Shown here one piece after another: positions 10,908 to 21,711 of a stretch of 64,000 bases of DNA. Position 1 is the stretch's first letter, and each line of letters begins with the position of its first letter. The translations under genes and the position numbers were made by a program. Under the pieces are notes generated by a model. It had not been told where the DNA came from. It did not search any database and saw only the letters and a program-made list of their open reading frames with translations. Origin of the DNA: Branchiostoma floridae (Eukaryota > Chordata > Leptocardii > Amphioxiformes > Branchiostomatidae); assembly GCF_000003815.2 (NCBI RefSeq), contig NC_049987.1:17022599-17086598 (forward strand). The letters are read 5' to 3'.

Positions 10908-12797
10908 GTACATGTAGTGTTTTTATCACTCTGCTAATGTTATGACCCAACTTAAAAGTCCATACCGGAGAAAGGTGTGTGTGCGTGTGTGTGTATGTCT
11001 GTTATGCTGTTATGTACATGTGTGTGTGTGTCTGTCTGTCTGTGTGTGTGTTTTTTTGTGTGTACCTGTGTGTGTGTGTGTACAAGTGTGTCAGTGCATG
11101 TGTGTGTATGTGTGTGTGTGTGTGCGACTTTTCTTCAGTCATCTAAAACCTACAAGATAGAAAAATACAAAGTAAAGCTTAACTCTACTCACTAATTGAT
11201 TCTTAGTATCGAAAATACAGTCAAACCTGCCCAAGCGACCGCCTCTTCTTAGCGACCACCTGGCCATTACTACCGCTTTTTCTCCGCCCCGGAAATTTTC
11301 CCAATTGACGTGAGCATTAAGCGACCTCTTCATAACGACCACCTGGCCAATGCGACCTCCAAAAATTAGGACCAAATCCCTGCCCATAACGACCACGTCA
11401 TTTTCAAGTCTTGAGGTGTTATCGATGTTCTATGATAACTAGCGCGATTTTGTGCCAAATTTGACCAGTTTGGGTCAGATTTTGACTGCCATTACTATGT
11501 TACGTAAGATGGTGGCAGATGCATGTGCGTGTGCTTGCTATTTGCCATTAAGCACAACGGAAACCATTTAAACTATGCATCGGGCGTGTTGTGAGTCAAT
11601 ACTCTTCTAACCGACCACCTAACCAAATTGACCGCTTTTGCCTGGTCCCCCGGGTGGTCATCTTGGGCAGGTTTGACTGTAAATCTGTAATATTCTTGTT
11701 GCGGCTAATCGTGGGATTTAATATCTTTTCTAGCAGGAAAGCAATTTTTGATAATTACATGTATGATTGTAGGGTACACATTAAGGCATTTTTGGTGAAT
11801 CAACAAATCTGGTGTCTAAGCAGCACCATTAATTGATGCTCAAATTGTATTTAAAAGCGGATCAAACACAATTATACTGGTTACATAATTCACTGAAAGG
11901 GCCCATGGGTGTTATAGCAGACAGACATCATTGTTGCTTTGATACCCTATTTAAGAAATTAAGGTCACATAAGTCAATACACCCTTTAACTTACTGAATT
12001 GACTGACTTCAAATAGATTTTCAAACAGTTTTTTTCCTCAATTTCCAGGTGAAAACATTGGTGTATCATCAAAGCCCAGCTCACTTTCCAACCACAGTTC
12101 CTCCAACAAGAGACCTGCTGCCTTGCAAAGACAGATAACTCGAATAAACGAAGACATTGTAAGACTACAGACCCATCTTAGCTCGGACAAGGTCGACAAA
12201 GCACAAGCCAATCATATAGAGACCGTATTGCAGTCCTTGCTGCTTCACTGTGGGTTGGAGGAAGATAGGGGAAACCTGAAGAGGAAGAGTGATGTTGGAG
12301 ATGGGAGTAAGATGAAGAAAGCTAAAACGTTTCACGTTTGTGAGAAGTGTGGCATGCCATCAGGCATGGGACGGAGAAGAGTAGGAAGGAAGCCGGGGAG
12401 GAAACCAAAACAACAACAGACTATTCAAGACGGCAACAACGACCCTTCCTGCAAACAAGAGGCGCAGGAGAATCCATACGCACGCCCCACGCAATCGCTA
12501 CACAGCACTCTTCGTTCGCAGAGGTTTCAACGACGCAGAAATAAAATCGAATCAAAAGAGGAGACTGCACACAAACAGGATGCGGAAGTAGAGGCAGTGA
12601 TAGAGCCACAGCAACAGCCCACTGAAATAACGGACAGGGTTTCTTCTGATGAAGGGAAAGCACTTGACACAGAGACAGGAGATCAACAGGAGGATACCAC
12701 CTCTTCCACTACAGACAGATGTGAAGATAGCGGACCATCTGAACATCTAGCATCAGCCTTACTGGAGCTGGCCTCTCACTCACAACAAAGCACATAA
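10765..12797 (+). CDS. 3' end of an unrecognised basic, AT-hook-like protein gene (two exons)
   Basis: Two exons (10765-10907 and 12049-12797) join in phase (G|GT giving Gly) to about 296 residues of C-terminal protein. The product is hydrophilic. A likely helical or coiled-coil stretch (QRQITRINEDIVRLQTHL) follows a Ser-rich linker. A CxxC pair (HVCEKCG) comes next, then a basic patch with GRKPGRKPK that resembles an AT-hook or nuclear signal. The tail is acidic and rich in Glu, Gln, Ser and Thr. This suggests a nuclear protein, but I do not recognise the family. The 5' exons were not found in the window. A 1.14 kb intron carries a (GT)n tract and a TIR element. Confidence 0.7.
10976..11138. 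repeat. (GT)n-rich microsatellite
   Basis: Imperfect GT/TGTC tract in the intron. Open frames rich in Cys and Val over it are composition artefacts. Confidence 0.9.
11216..11681. mobile_element. TIR element with perfect 20-bp ends
   Basis: TACAGTCAAACCTGCCCAAG at the left end is exactly reverse-complemented at 11662-11681. The inside is full of GCGACC/ACGACCACC words and has no transposase. It lies in the intron of the AT-hook-like gene. No clear target duplication. A diverged relative is at 24703-25263. Confidence 0.8.
12049..12797 (+). CDS. terminal exon of the unrecognised AT-hook-like gene
   Basis: The acceptor TTTCCTCAATTTCCAG precedes 249 codons including the TAA stop. An open frame of this length ending with a poly(A) signal 268 bases downstream supports a real last exon. 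Reading starts upstream of the first methionine, as expected for an internal join. Confidence 0.78.
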
Positions 12798-13064
12798 CTC
12801 TGAGAAACTGCATCAAGGAAAATTCATCATTATATAGGATTCTAAATGGTATTGTCAGATCTTAATAACTGTCGTGAAACATTCACTATTATGATGAAAT
12901 TACACAATGAAGTGCAAAACTGTTCAGACACAGTTCAAATTAAGGAAAATTCAGACTGTAACATTTTGACTTAATGTTCCTTGTAGTATACAGTGTATGT
13001 ACTGATTTTTTTGCCTGATAGAAAGGATGATTAACTTGGACAAACATACACTCATATTCTTCTG

Positions 13065-13070
13065 AATAAA
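13065..13070 (+). promoter_or_regulatory. poly(A) signal of the AT-hook-like gene
   Basis: AATAAA, 268 bases after the stop codon; a GT-rich patch (ACTGTTTGG) follows. Confidence 0.6.
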
Positions 13071-13482
13071 GATGTTACAACTGTTTGGAAAATTCTTCAT
13101 TTTGAAATTAGATTTGTGCTGTCATACCACAGTTTGAAAAAGGAAAGTGATCTCGATCCAGTTTTAGCTCACTAAAGAAAGTCGCTATGTACAGTATTTA
13201 CAGGTTCATTGTGCTGGGAAAATTCCCTTAGCTCTTTATGACAAGGACAATGGCTTAACATCCTGTCCTAGGGACTGCAACCCTTTCCGGTAGCATGCAT
13301 GTCGGACGTGAGTGACACAGCCAAAATCGAATTCACGGCTTCTAGTTCCAGAGGCAGGGCTGCTAAGTTTGTTGACTTATATCCTTAGAATAACATGTTT
13401 TTAAAAATAGCAAATTTATTTAAAGGTGAAGTATTAACACAAAACATTTTACTTGTAAAGTTAAGACAACATTGGAAAAGAC
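13071..13482. other. intergenic, no gene seen
   Basis: Unremarkable sequence after the 3' end of the gene. Confidence 0.4.
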
Positions 13483-13745
13483 TGTTAGTTACTTTGTACA
13501 ACTAAACTTTGGCAGGTGTTCATCAGACATGATGTCATGTGCAAAAACATGTAGCAATGTGAAAACAGCTTTGATAGGTACAATTTGTTGCCCTAGACCA
13601 TCTGATGCAGCTTGGCATTTGCCCTCGTGGTCTGTTATAACAGCACTTTGCTACCAATTAGCCTAATTGTACGTACCTACATTGTACATAACTCAGGTGC
13701 GCTTCGTGCATTTTCTTAACACGCAACATATCAAGTTTATGCAGT
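13483..13745 (+). repeat. dispersed repeat, copy 1
   Basis: AGTTACTTTGTACAA, GGTACAATTTGTTGC, CATCTGATGC and CAACATATCAAGT occur in the same order at 15521-15835. The copies diverge by substitutions and small indels. No coding sequence. Confidence 0.7.
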
Positions 13746-13781
13746 TCATCGGCTTGTAAGATGTCTAATGGCTTTGGCATA

Positions 13782-14522
13782 GACATCTTACCAGTATATA
13801 GCAGTCACAAATATGTATGAAATCCATACAAATTCTATGAAAAGCAAGTAGTCACAAATTCTGTGAAAACCATGCAAATTCTATGAAAAACACAGTCACA
13901 GATTCTATGAAAACCATACAATTTCTTCAAAAAACACAGTCACAAATTCAATGAAAACCATACAAATTCTATGAAAAGCATGCATTCACAAATTGTATAA
14001 AAAAACATACAAGTTCTATGAAAAACACGCATTCACAGATTCTATGAAAACCATACAAATTTTATGTAAAATACGCAGTCACAGATTCTATGAAAACCAG
14101 ACAAATTCTATGAAAAGCATGCAGTCAAATTCTATGAAAACCATACGACTTATTTGAAAAGCACACAAACTACTCTGCGAAAATGGTCGAATTTATAATG
14201 GGATTCGTATTCGTGCAAATGCTTTTAATCAATAGGCACACCTTGTGGTAGCCTCAAATTAAGAATGGTATCTTTGTGTGAGATAGATGGAAAAAAATGC
14301 ACCAATGATAACCGACATCTTACCAGTATATAGCAGTCACAAATTCTAAGGAAACCATACAAACTTAATGAAGAACACGCAAATTACTCTGCGAAAATGG
14401 TCAGATTTATAAAGGGATTCGTATTCGTGCAAATGCTTTAATTGACACACCTGGTGGTAGCTTCAAAATATGATTGGCGTCTTTGTGTAAGGTAGATGAG
14501 GAAAAAAATACCAATGACAACC
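13782..14522 (+). repeat. tandem duplication with an expanded minisatellite in the first unit
   Basis: GACATCTTACCAGTATATAG starts both units (13782 and 14314), and both contain CTCTGCGAAAATGGTC and GGGATTCGTATTCGTGCAAA. Unit 1 is 532 bases because it carries about 360 bases of imperfect repeats of CACAAATTCTATGAAAACCA. Unit 2 is about 209 bases with a single such repeat. Confidence 0.8.
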
Positions 14523-15309
14523 TATGAATTATCTGTATTTGGACGGATAAAACGGTTGATGTATATTCCTCGTATTCGTCATGGTTCAGTTGAATTGTGT
14601 CTTTACACTTTCTTCAAAATATAATTACCATACCCTGCGTGCAAGCAAGCAGGCATTCTTTAACGTCTTCGGTGCATGTAACTAGAAATTGAAAATATTT
14701 CAATGAAATTCCCTGCTTCAAGATTTTGGATAAATGAATGGACGTTATAAAAGCTTCTTGGTTCAAGAGAGTAGCCGACAAATATAAAATGGATGTTGTG
14801 GAAAATGAAGTGAATTTCTTTTGCAAAATGCCCTGATTATGAGGCTAAAAGAAACGTATAAAATATAAATAGAGTCTTTTTCCACAATCTCTCCGAGTTT
14901 GCTCCATCTAGAAAACTATAAAAAAAAAACTTTTCTACTTAAGTCCCCCAAACCCACCGTTATCATAAACAAACATGGAACTATGGGGACTATGCAGTAG
15001 CCACTGTCTCCAAAAATTCAAACCCCAATAGATAGACTTATAGACTTGGAATTTTCTACCCTTTTCGTCATCTTGTTTAGCTGTGCAACTATCTTTTAAT
15101 GTGTATGTAAGAGGTTTGGACCTCCTGGCGGCTTTTTCTGGAACTGCAGGGACCGATTTGTTTGAGACTTGGTAAGAGAATTTTAAGTAACTCAAGTCAA
15201 GAATTGACGGATTGTCATGATCTTTTTTTTTTCAAATTTTAACAGCGGTTGTGACAAGATTTATTTTTGTGCAAAACCTAGAACCCGCCTCCGAATGAAA
15301 CAGCCCCTG
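14523..15309. other. no gene recognised
   Basis: 15113-15215 resembles the dispersed family with TGGCGGCTTT..GGAACTGCAGG seen at 36600-36720 and 39240-39450. The remainder is AT-rich. Confidence 0.4.
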
Positions 15310-15460
15310 TCATGCTGCGGTTATAATTGCGGGCTGGGTTTCGAAGCCACAAATTTGTCCCGGTGGACTGCCGAACACAGCGGGCGTTCCTGTCGGTGTT
15401 TTCACGGGTATAGGTCACATCGTTTATTTCCCATAGTGTCCCGAGTTAATTTTAATTCCG
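15310..15460 (+). repeat. dispersed repeat (GGTGGACTGCC family), copy 1
   Basis: GAAGCCACAAATTTGTCCC, GGTGGACTGCC, ATAGGTCACA and GAGTTAATTTTAA recur at 16455-16690. A reduced copy lies at 52060-52165. Confidence 0.6.
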
Positions 15461-15520
15461 ATTTAACTACCATGTGTTTAATGATATCGAATAAACCATG
15501 TTTTTAAGAATAATGAACAA

Positions 15521-15835
15521 AGTTACTTTGTACAATGCTTAATAATGCTTGACAGGTGTTCCCAAGACATGGGGTCACCTTTGTGCAAAACATATGTTTT
15601 GATGGAGTAGCAATGTGATAGCCTAGGTACAATTTGTTGCTCTAGAGCATCTGATGCCACTTGGAATTTGCCCTAAAGGTGTATCTTATATAACAGAACA
15701 CTTCGCTTCCAATTAGCTGAACTGACACCTTCTATGGTATGAAGGTTACCTCCTGAGTCCACAGTGACCTATGCGCCCCAAGTGCGCTTCATGCTCCTTC
15801 TAGCACAACATATCAAGTCGTGCTAGAAGGAGGTG
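15521..15835 (+). repeat. dispersed repeat, copy 2
   Basis: Second copy of the unit at 13483-13745, about 50 bases longer. Its right end holds a perfect hairpin (15794-15832). Confidence 0.65.
15794..15832. other. perfect 13-bp stem hairpin
   Basis: CTCCTTCTAGCAC and GTGCTAGAAGGAG are separated by 13 bases. This is absent from the sister copy at 13.7 kb. Confidence 0.7.
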
Positions 15836-15937
15836 CCTCGACAACGTTAATCAGCCTCATCATTCATTGGGTACCTACTGACTGGCAAAATACACCAGAT
15901 GATAATCATTATTATTATCAAAATTGCACCTGTGATC

Positions 15938-16435
15938 GTCGGATTGTGGGACCGTGCAGCACAGCGGCACCGTGTTCGACCCGTGACCGAGAGGTTGTGG
16001 GCTCGAATCCGGCTGCCGTGTTACCGATCTTGTGCCCTTGGGAAAGGCACTTTACACGGCTTTCCTCACTTTACTCAGGTGAAAATGAGTACCTAGCTTC
16101 GGCTAGGTCCGTACGTCGGATAGAACGTTAAATGGAGGTCCCGTGTATGGGGAGAGTCACACCCCATGCACGTTAAAGAACCCGCCACACGTGCGATGGT
16201 GCGGTGTGCGATGGAACAAATCCCTCAGTCTGGAGTTGGTGATTCACTTCAAATCACCCGGATGGAGGTCTGGCGAACCTCCGTACCGTATCAGCCATAT
16301 GGTGATTTACATCATTCACCCGGACGGGAGACCTGGCGCATCCCCGTCTTGTATTCAGCGAGAAGAAAGGGTGTGCCACCCCGTAAGGGGCGGTATAACC
16401 CCAACGGTGCTGTAATACACCGTATGACTATGACT
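15938..16435 (+). mobile_element. tRNA-derived SINE, copy 1
   Basis: The head has a near A-box (CAGCACAGCGG) and a B-box (GGGCTCGAATCC, 15999-16010), the pol III promoter of a tRNA-derived element. The body (TGCCCTTGGGAAAGGCACTT, CCTCACTTTACTCAGGTG, GTTAAATGGAGGTCCCGTG, AAGAACCCGCCACA) is shared with the copy at 27779-28269. The 3' part differs and its end is not sharply defined. Confidence 0.75.
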
Positions 16436-16454
16436 GACGATCGTTGGGGATGTA

Positions 16455-16690
16455 GCCCCGGTCGGGTTACGAAGCCACAAAGTTGTCCGGGTGGACTGCC
16501 AGACAACGCGGGGTGCCTCTCGGTGTTTTAGGTATAGGTCACAGCGTTTATTTGCTGTAGGGTCCTGAGTTAATTTTAACTCCGAGTTAAAACAAATACG
16601 GAGTATGTCACGGCGTTTATTTGTCGCCGGGTCCCCAGTTGATTTTAATGAGTTAAAACAAATTCGAAGCCCGGCCAAAATATGGCTCTG
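16455..16690 (+). repeat. dispersed repeat (GGTGGACTGCC family), copy 2
   Basis: GAAGCCACAAAGTTGTCC, GGTGGACTGCC, TATAGGTCACAGCGTTTATT and GAGTTAATTTTAACTC; the last third is itself repeated (16606-16690, GTCACGGCGTTTATTTG). It directly follows the SINE. Confidence 0.6.
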
Positions 16691-16869
16691 CGTGTCATGG
16701 CCACGTACATGTATAGAGGACATACTAGAAAGTGCAAAAAAAAAGGCCGTGAACTCGGAAGCCTACGCGTACAGTAGTGTCACTAATTGAGAACGTAGCA
16801 TAAGAAAAACGCGAAATACTCTCCAAGCAGATAAAAAATGCGAAATAATCTCCAAGCAGATAAGCAGTT

Positions 16870-16927
16870 AAGCCTGCGGAGGAGTAAAATTGGCCACGCG
16901 TGGCCAAGTTACTCCTCTGCCGGCTAA
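16870..16927. repeat. near-perfect 58-base palindrome
   Basis: The sequence is centred at GGCCACG|CGTGGCC (16892-16905), with arms AGCCTGCGGAGGAGTAA and TTACTCCTCTGCCGGCT. Its right half is found again inside the left arm of the TIR element at 28860-28930. Confidence 0.8.
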
Positions 16928-17521
16928 ACTCCTTCCCCAGCTTCTGTTACTGTCTTATGCCACGGAGGAATCTGCTCGGAGATTACGAAACACTATACTC
17001 ATTTGCTTTCGACAAGTTTGTCGACCTCTCCAGCATATGTTCAGTAAACGTGCAACAACTATTTAGGTCAGCCTGTTTCAACAAGGAGGTTAAAATAGCT
17101 CCTTGGTTTCAATTATCCTTCAAAGCTGTTCCCAGCGACCACGTGCACTTTGATATTTCCGCTTTTTTAAATTATCATCGTGCACTGTCTCCGCCAAGCA
17201 CTAAGGGCTGCCGTTTAGGTAATGAAATGAGGCTGTCTAGGGTAATAGAGTCACTAATTCTCAAACGCCGCAAAAATTAAATTACCCGCTATGGTCATTA
17301 TAGTAGTTTTACAGTAATAACGTCAACGAGGTCTTCATATATGCGCGATTAATATGTGTTGGAGCTCTTCTCAGTCACGTTTTCAAAATAAATTTACTAG
17401 ACGTCTGCGCTTGACCTAGCCGTACCCTGTGGCGATGAACTGTAAGACAGGTTTGGTCCCAACCATCTCTCTAACGACTTCGTTCCTCAACCTGTCTCTC
17501 CTTGTTTTACCAGCTGCTTTT
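16928..17521. other. no gene recognised
   Basis: A 126-codon open frame spans 16900-17280 but begins inside the palindrome and has no recognisable domain or codon pattern. Confidence 0.4.
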
Positions 17522-17525
17522 TTAA

Positions 17526-19671
17526 CCCTCAAACACCCGAGTGGGGTCCATTTGGACCCCAGGCGTACATTTTGAAGTGCCATTTCAACATTTTTGATCT
17601 GAAGAAAAAATCCTTCCGTGACTTTGTCAGTCAATATGTCTTATACCTTCTCCTAAGTTTTCACAATGATTGGTACAATAATGTGGAAATTATAAAGAAA
17701 CTTTGTGTTCGATCAGTTCCTCTGGGGTCCAAACGGACCCCAGCAAAAATGTGCAGTTTTTAAAACAAACTTTGGAGACTAACTCCTTAACGGGTCTCAC
17801 TAAATACCGAAAACAACCGAAAACAACCGAAAACAACCGAAAACAACCGAAAACTACCGAAAACAACCGAAAACAACCGAAAACAACTTTCACTAAATAC
17901 CGAAAACAACCGAAAACAACTTTCACCAAATACCGAAAACAACCGAAAACAACTTTCACTAAATACCGAAAACAACCGAAAACAACTTTCACTACCGAAA
18001 ACAACCGAAAACAACTTTCAATAATTACCGAAAACAACTCGACACAACCATAAAAAACAGACAATCATTTCAGTGGGTTATTATTTAATAATTTCATTTT
18101 ATTTTGGACAGGAGTTAGGCTACGATGGATTTATTTGTTTGACGACCCCTGTTATTAATACAATATTAGTAATAATAAAGTCAACGACCTCCTTTGCCTG
18201 TTCGAATATATTAATGTTCGCATTCAGATTCAAGGACCCTGTACGTTATAAACGGGGACTGCTTGGTCAACTCACAAACTCATCAATGGATATCTATATT
18301 ACATGGCATCTATTGTGTAACTCCAAGCAGAGGTAACGGTGGGGGCGGGGTGTAGTATTGGCCACAACAAGAAATAGCAGTCACTGCTATCCCCAGACGA
18401 AATCTCTGCTTGGAAAATAGGTTTGCTTATTAATTACTGCTGGCAAATTCTGCTGCCTATTTAGCTAATGTGTACTACATTTTTTTTCTAGCAACCAAAA
18501 CAATCTAGTATATTTCTTGCTCAATTATAACGCATTTCCACTGCCATAACAAATCGATTTAATGGAAAAACCGCAAACGTGTATTAGAGGTCCCAGATTA
18601 AACTAAATGATCAAAATTCTGCTTTACACCATAAAACAGCGTGTGATCGACGGAAAGGTGTTTTCACTGGCTACATCCCCTTTGCTGAAAGAATCCTTCC
18701 TTCAGAATCTTCTCTCCCTCGGCCTTGGAGAAAATAATTCAAGGGAGAGTAACCAGTAGATGAAGATAAAATAGACATTTTTGTTGTTTACGGGTTATTT
18801 TCCGGCTTTTTTCGGGTTCTGATAAGTTGTTCATGATTGCTTTGATATTTTTTAGGTGGCTTCGAGTTGTTTTCAGTATTTGTCGAGTTGTTTTCGGTTG
18901 TTTTCGGTATATTTCATGTTGTTTTCGGTTGTTTTCGGTATTTAGTGAGACCGTCCTTAACCACTTACAGTATGAATACCAAACTTTCAGACAATAATAA
19001 AAATGTAAATTTGAATCATCACAAAAATTTCCGGGTCATCAACATGTAATGTGACGACATTATGACGTCATTTGCCTAATCGGGGCGGCCATCTTGGATT
19101 TTGACCAATGACGTCATGAAATTAGCATACATTATAAATTTTAAGTCATGAAAACTGCATTGAATTTCATAGAATTTAATTGTTGTCAGAAAACAGGTGT
19201 AGTTTACCAAGAAAACCTTGTTTAAATTGAAATTGTCAAATTTTGGCAAAAATATGCCTGTTAGAATATGGTTGCCATGGCAACCCCCAAAAATGATAAA
19301 CTTACTTTATTGACCAAAAACTTTTGCAAACAATATTTTGTGATAAATTACCAAGTTTCGTTGCTTTAGCTCTAGCCGTTCATGAGTTATGCGACATAAA
19401 TGTTGCTGAGGGCCTCAAAATTCCCCTATCTGGTCGGAATAGGTTTAGTGCAAAACTTGGTCCTTCTGAACTTTTGCATAAATTATGATAATGAGTTGGA
19501 ATTAGCAACACCTTAACATCTCAAAATCTTCCTCTTACATTAACGAAGCAATGTATATATAATGCTCGCCGATAAGACATGGTACTGAGATTTTATGAAC
19601 AAAACATTTTGGGGTCCGTTTGGACCCCACTCGGTCATTTTAGACGCAAAAAAAGGTCGGGTGCTTGAGGG
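17526..19671. mobile_element. piggyBac-like non-autonomous transposon flanked by TTAA
   Basis: TTAA at 17522-17525 and 19672-19675 flanks ends CCCTCAAACACCCGA and TCGGGTGCTTGAGGG, which are inverted repeats with one mismatch. TTAA duplication with CCCT.. ends is characteristic of piggyBac. A subterminal palindrome GGGGTCC-NNNN-GGACCCC stands near both ends (17543-17560 and 19612-19629), and a third copy lies at 17724-17741. No transposase is present. A foldback unit (17793-18952) occupies the middle. Confidence 0.8.
17793..18952. repeat. foldback unit with arms of inward-facing 10-bp repeats
   Basis: GGTCTCACTAAATACCGAAA at 17793 and its exact inverse ending at 18952 form perfect 32-base ends. 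They lead inward into tandem CCGAAAACAA units, about 20 on the left (to about 18020, broken by CTTTCACTAAATA phrases) and about 7 on the right (18840-18940). TTAA lies next to the left end (17787-17790) and near the right end (18957-18960), so a nested TTAA insertion is possible. Confidence 0.75.
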
Positions 19672-19675
19672 TTAA

Positions 19676-19885
19676 GGACCCTCATATCTCACAGCTTGTG
19701 AGTTTCCTCTCCTGTGCTCTATTCAGGGTCCAGGTTTGGTGATTGATGTTGATTGGTGTTGATGAATCTGGCCTTGGTCTCCATAGGGATACCTGGGTGC
19801 CTTAGTAGAGGTGCTAGCTGGTAATTGACAGAGTTTCATTCTGTATTCTTGTCTCAATTTCCCTGTAAAAATGCTCCCAGGTAGG
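19676..19885. other. no gene recognised
   Basis: Short stretch between two mobile elements, with GATTGATGTTGATTGGTGTT direct repeats. Confidence 0.3.
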
Positions 19886-20215
19886 GCTGGGTACGGTGTA
19901 CCGGTACAAAAAACGGTTTTTCTTATTGGACCGGTCCGGAAAAACCGGACCTGAAAAAATTCGGTAGACCGAATGTTGGACCTGTTGGAAAATGGACAGA
20001 TTATATGATCAGGAATCTATACGTTTTAGGGCTTACCTGTTAAAGAAAAAAGAGCTAAGTAGGGTGAGCCTATAGTCATTTCTACCAAGTCCTCCTGTCA
20101 ATCGTACAGGGGCAGTTAGCCTTGTAGGATTTTAAAACGCCAATGGGAGTCTTCGAATACTTCACAAAACAGATTTCTTAGTAGCAAAATGGAAATCATT
20201 CTGTCTTTCCTATGC
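19886..20215 (+). repeat. GGTACCGGTAC-family repeat, copy 1
   Basis: It starts GGGTACGGTGTACCGGTAC, then AACGGTTTTTCTTA, GACCGGTCCGGAAAA, ATATGATCAGG, TCATTTCTACCAAGT and CAATCGTACAG. The same string of words occurs at 31254-31626 and partly at 62988-63213. No coding potential. Confidence 0.7.
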
Positions 20216-20429
20216 TGATCCTTATGTCGTATTTATCTGTTTAGCTCGTCTGTGTGATGCTGGAGTTCCTCCCGAGTGTTACTCTCGATATTGATATTTC
20301 TGTCCAAATTTTGTTGTTCAAAACCTGCCTTTTTCCTGAAAACTATTACTAGCGAATGAGCGCCGTGAGTTTGCAGGCCTCCAAGATGTTTCCCCATTAA
20401 AACTTTCCATTTACAAGTTTGTTTGTTGG

Positions 20430-21030
20430 AAGCTTTATTTATTCATGAAAGCTCAAATCGGCCTGCAGGCCGCTTTTCATTGAGGTCATGAGGGAAGAGG
20501 CAAGGGTCAGACAAAGTATATGACAGAGATACAGTTACATCGTCTAGAGTCCTTATAATTATAAGTCCTATAAGTCTATATACACAATTTTACGTACATA
20601 CAAAGAAAGAAACTGCTACATGATTCCGTTCATTTGGCCGTTCCCATTACTTTAAGAGTCACTGAGAGTTTGGGCAGTGCGTATGTCCGGTGGTAGACTG
20701 TTCCAGATGGTGGGCCCACGGTAGGCTATGGCTCTTCTGAAGAATTCTCGGTGGGGTTTTGGCACAGCAAGTTGATTGCTTATGCTTTGCCTTTAGTAGT
20801 TGTTCTTGTGCTTTGGTCTCGGCAATAGACAAACATCTGGCGCATATAGGGTGGAAGTTTGCTGTTCAGAGCTTTGTAGACGAGTACGGCGCTATAGTAT
20901 TGATGTGTTGCCTTTATGTCCTTCCGGCCCAACCAGAGTGTACTTCAGTTGATGGTGTCCTGTGTGGAGCCTCCAGGAATAGTTTACTCGCCCGGTTCTG
21001 CATGGTTTGTAGCTTCTGTAGCATAGGTTC
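20430..21030 (-). mobile_element. 3' end of a CR1/L2-like non-LTR retrotransposon, decayed
   Basis: Read on the minus strand, the end of a reverse transcriptase ORF appears in pieces: LQKLQTMQNRASKLF, then VYKALNSKLPPYMRQMF, then FFRRAIAYRGPTIWNSLPPD, the C-terminal signature of CR1/L2-type LINEs. At least two frame changes and a stop interrupt it. A 3' UTR follows (CGGCCTGCAGGCCG) and ends in AATAAATAAA-like sequence at about 20435. The element is 5'-truncated, as is usual for this class. Confidence 0.7.
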
Positions 21031-21711
21031 TGATCTCGAATCCCTTTGAAGCGCTAAATGCGCTCTCCCTCCTTAAAATGCGTTACCGAGACATGTTGGC
21101 GCCAACGTCAAATTCAGCAGTATAACCGATTTGTGCCTCTTTCTTCGGGTAGTCTTGACTTGAGGAACTGTCCCTGGGATAAAATCTGTGCAGGCGAGTC
21201 TACAGGTTAAGCTAAGGGCACAACCCGCCGTATGTGCAAATACGTGCTGTCTGCGTGCCATAACGTGGGCAATCTTTTGGGATCCGTAAAAGGTAAGTAC
21301 CGCCTCCGTACAATCTCGTAGGGAATCCGACGTATTTTGGAGCACGCAGACACGCCGTAGAACTTTACGTGCAGGCAAGCTATCGGGCTGCGGATTCGCC
21401 CCCCGTACGTGCCAGTACGGGCGACGTGCCTGCCCTGTACAGCCTGAACGTGCCAGGTAGTTTACAGGTTGCTTTTCTCGAGTCCCGATCACTGACCGGA
21501 GCTGCGTGAAAGAAAATCCAATTGTGACCGTACCACGACTGAAGATACACAAACACACTTAGGAATCCACTTAAAATCATGACTAACGCATTGATGTATT
21601 AACGGGATCAGAGTACGCCTACGGCTTTCCGGACGTTGAGCGGTGGTCGTTTTTCTCTACTCTGTGATCATGAAAACAACACACGGAGAAAGACGGGTCT
21701 GGAAAGAGTTA
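21031..21711. other. GC-rich stretch without supported gene
   Basis: A 161-codon minus-strand open frame (21073-21558) has no recognisable domain. Inverted ACGTGCCTGC / GCAGGCACGT-like words suggest a decayed repeat. Confidence 0.35.

Noticed and set aside
15938-16020. Complete tRNA gene
   Set aside because: Boxes A and B are present but the body continues as a SINE shared with another locus and does not form a clean cloverleaf.
16900-17280. 126-codon open frame
   Set aside because: Begins in a palindrome, composition not convincing, no known domain.
17690-18064. Open frames over CCGAAAACAA repeats
   Set aside because: Repeat-driven frames (FRLFSV / KQPKTTENNR) on both strands; no evidence of translation.
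21073-21558. 161-codon minus-strand open frame
   Set aside because: No domain, no splice or promoter context; GC-rich decayed repeat is a simpler reading.
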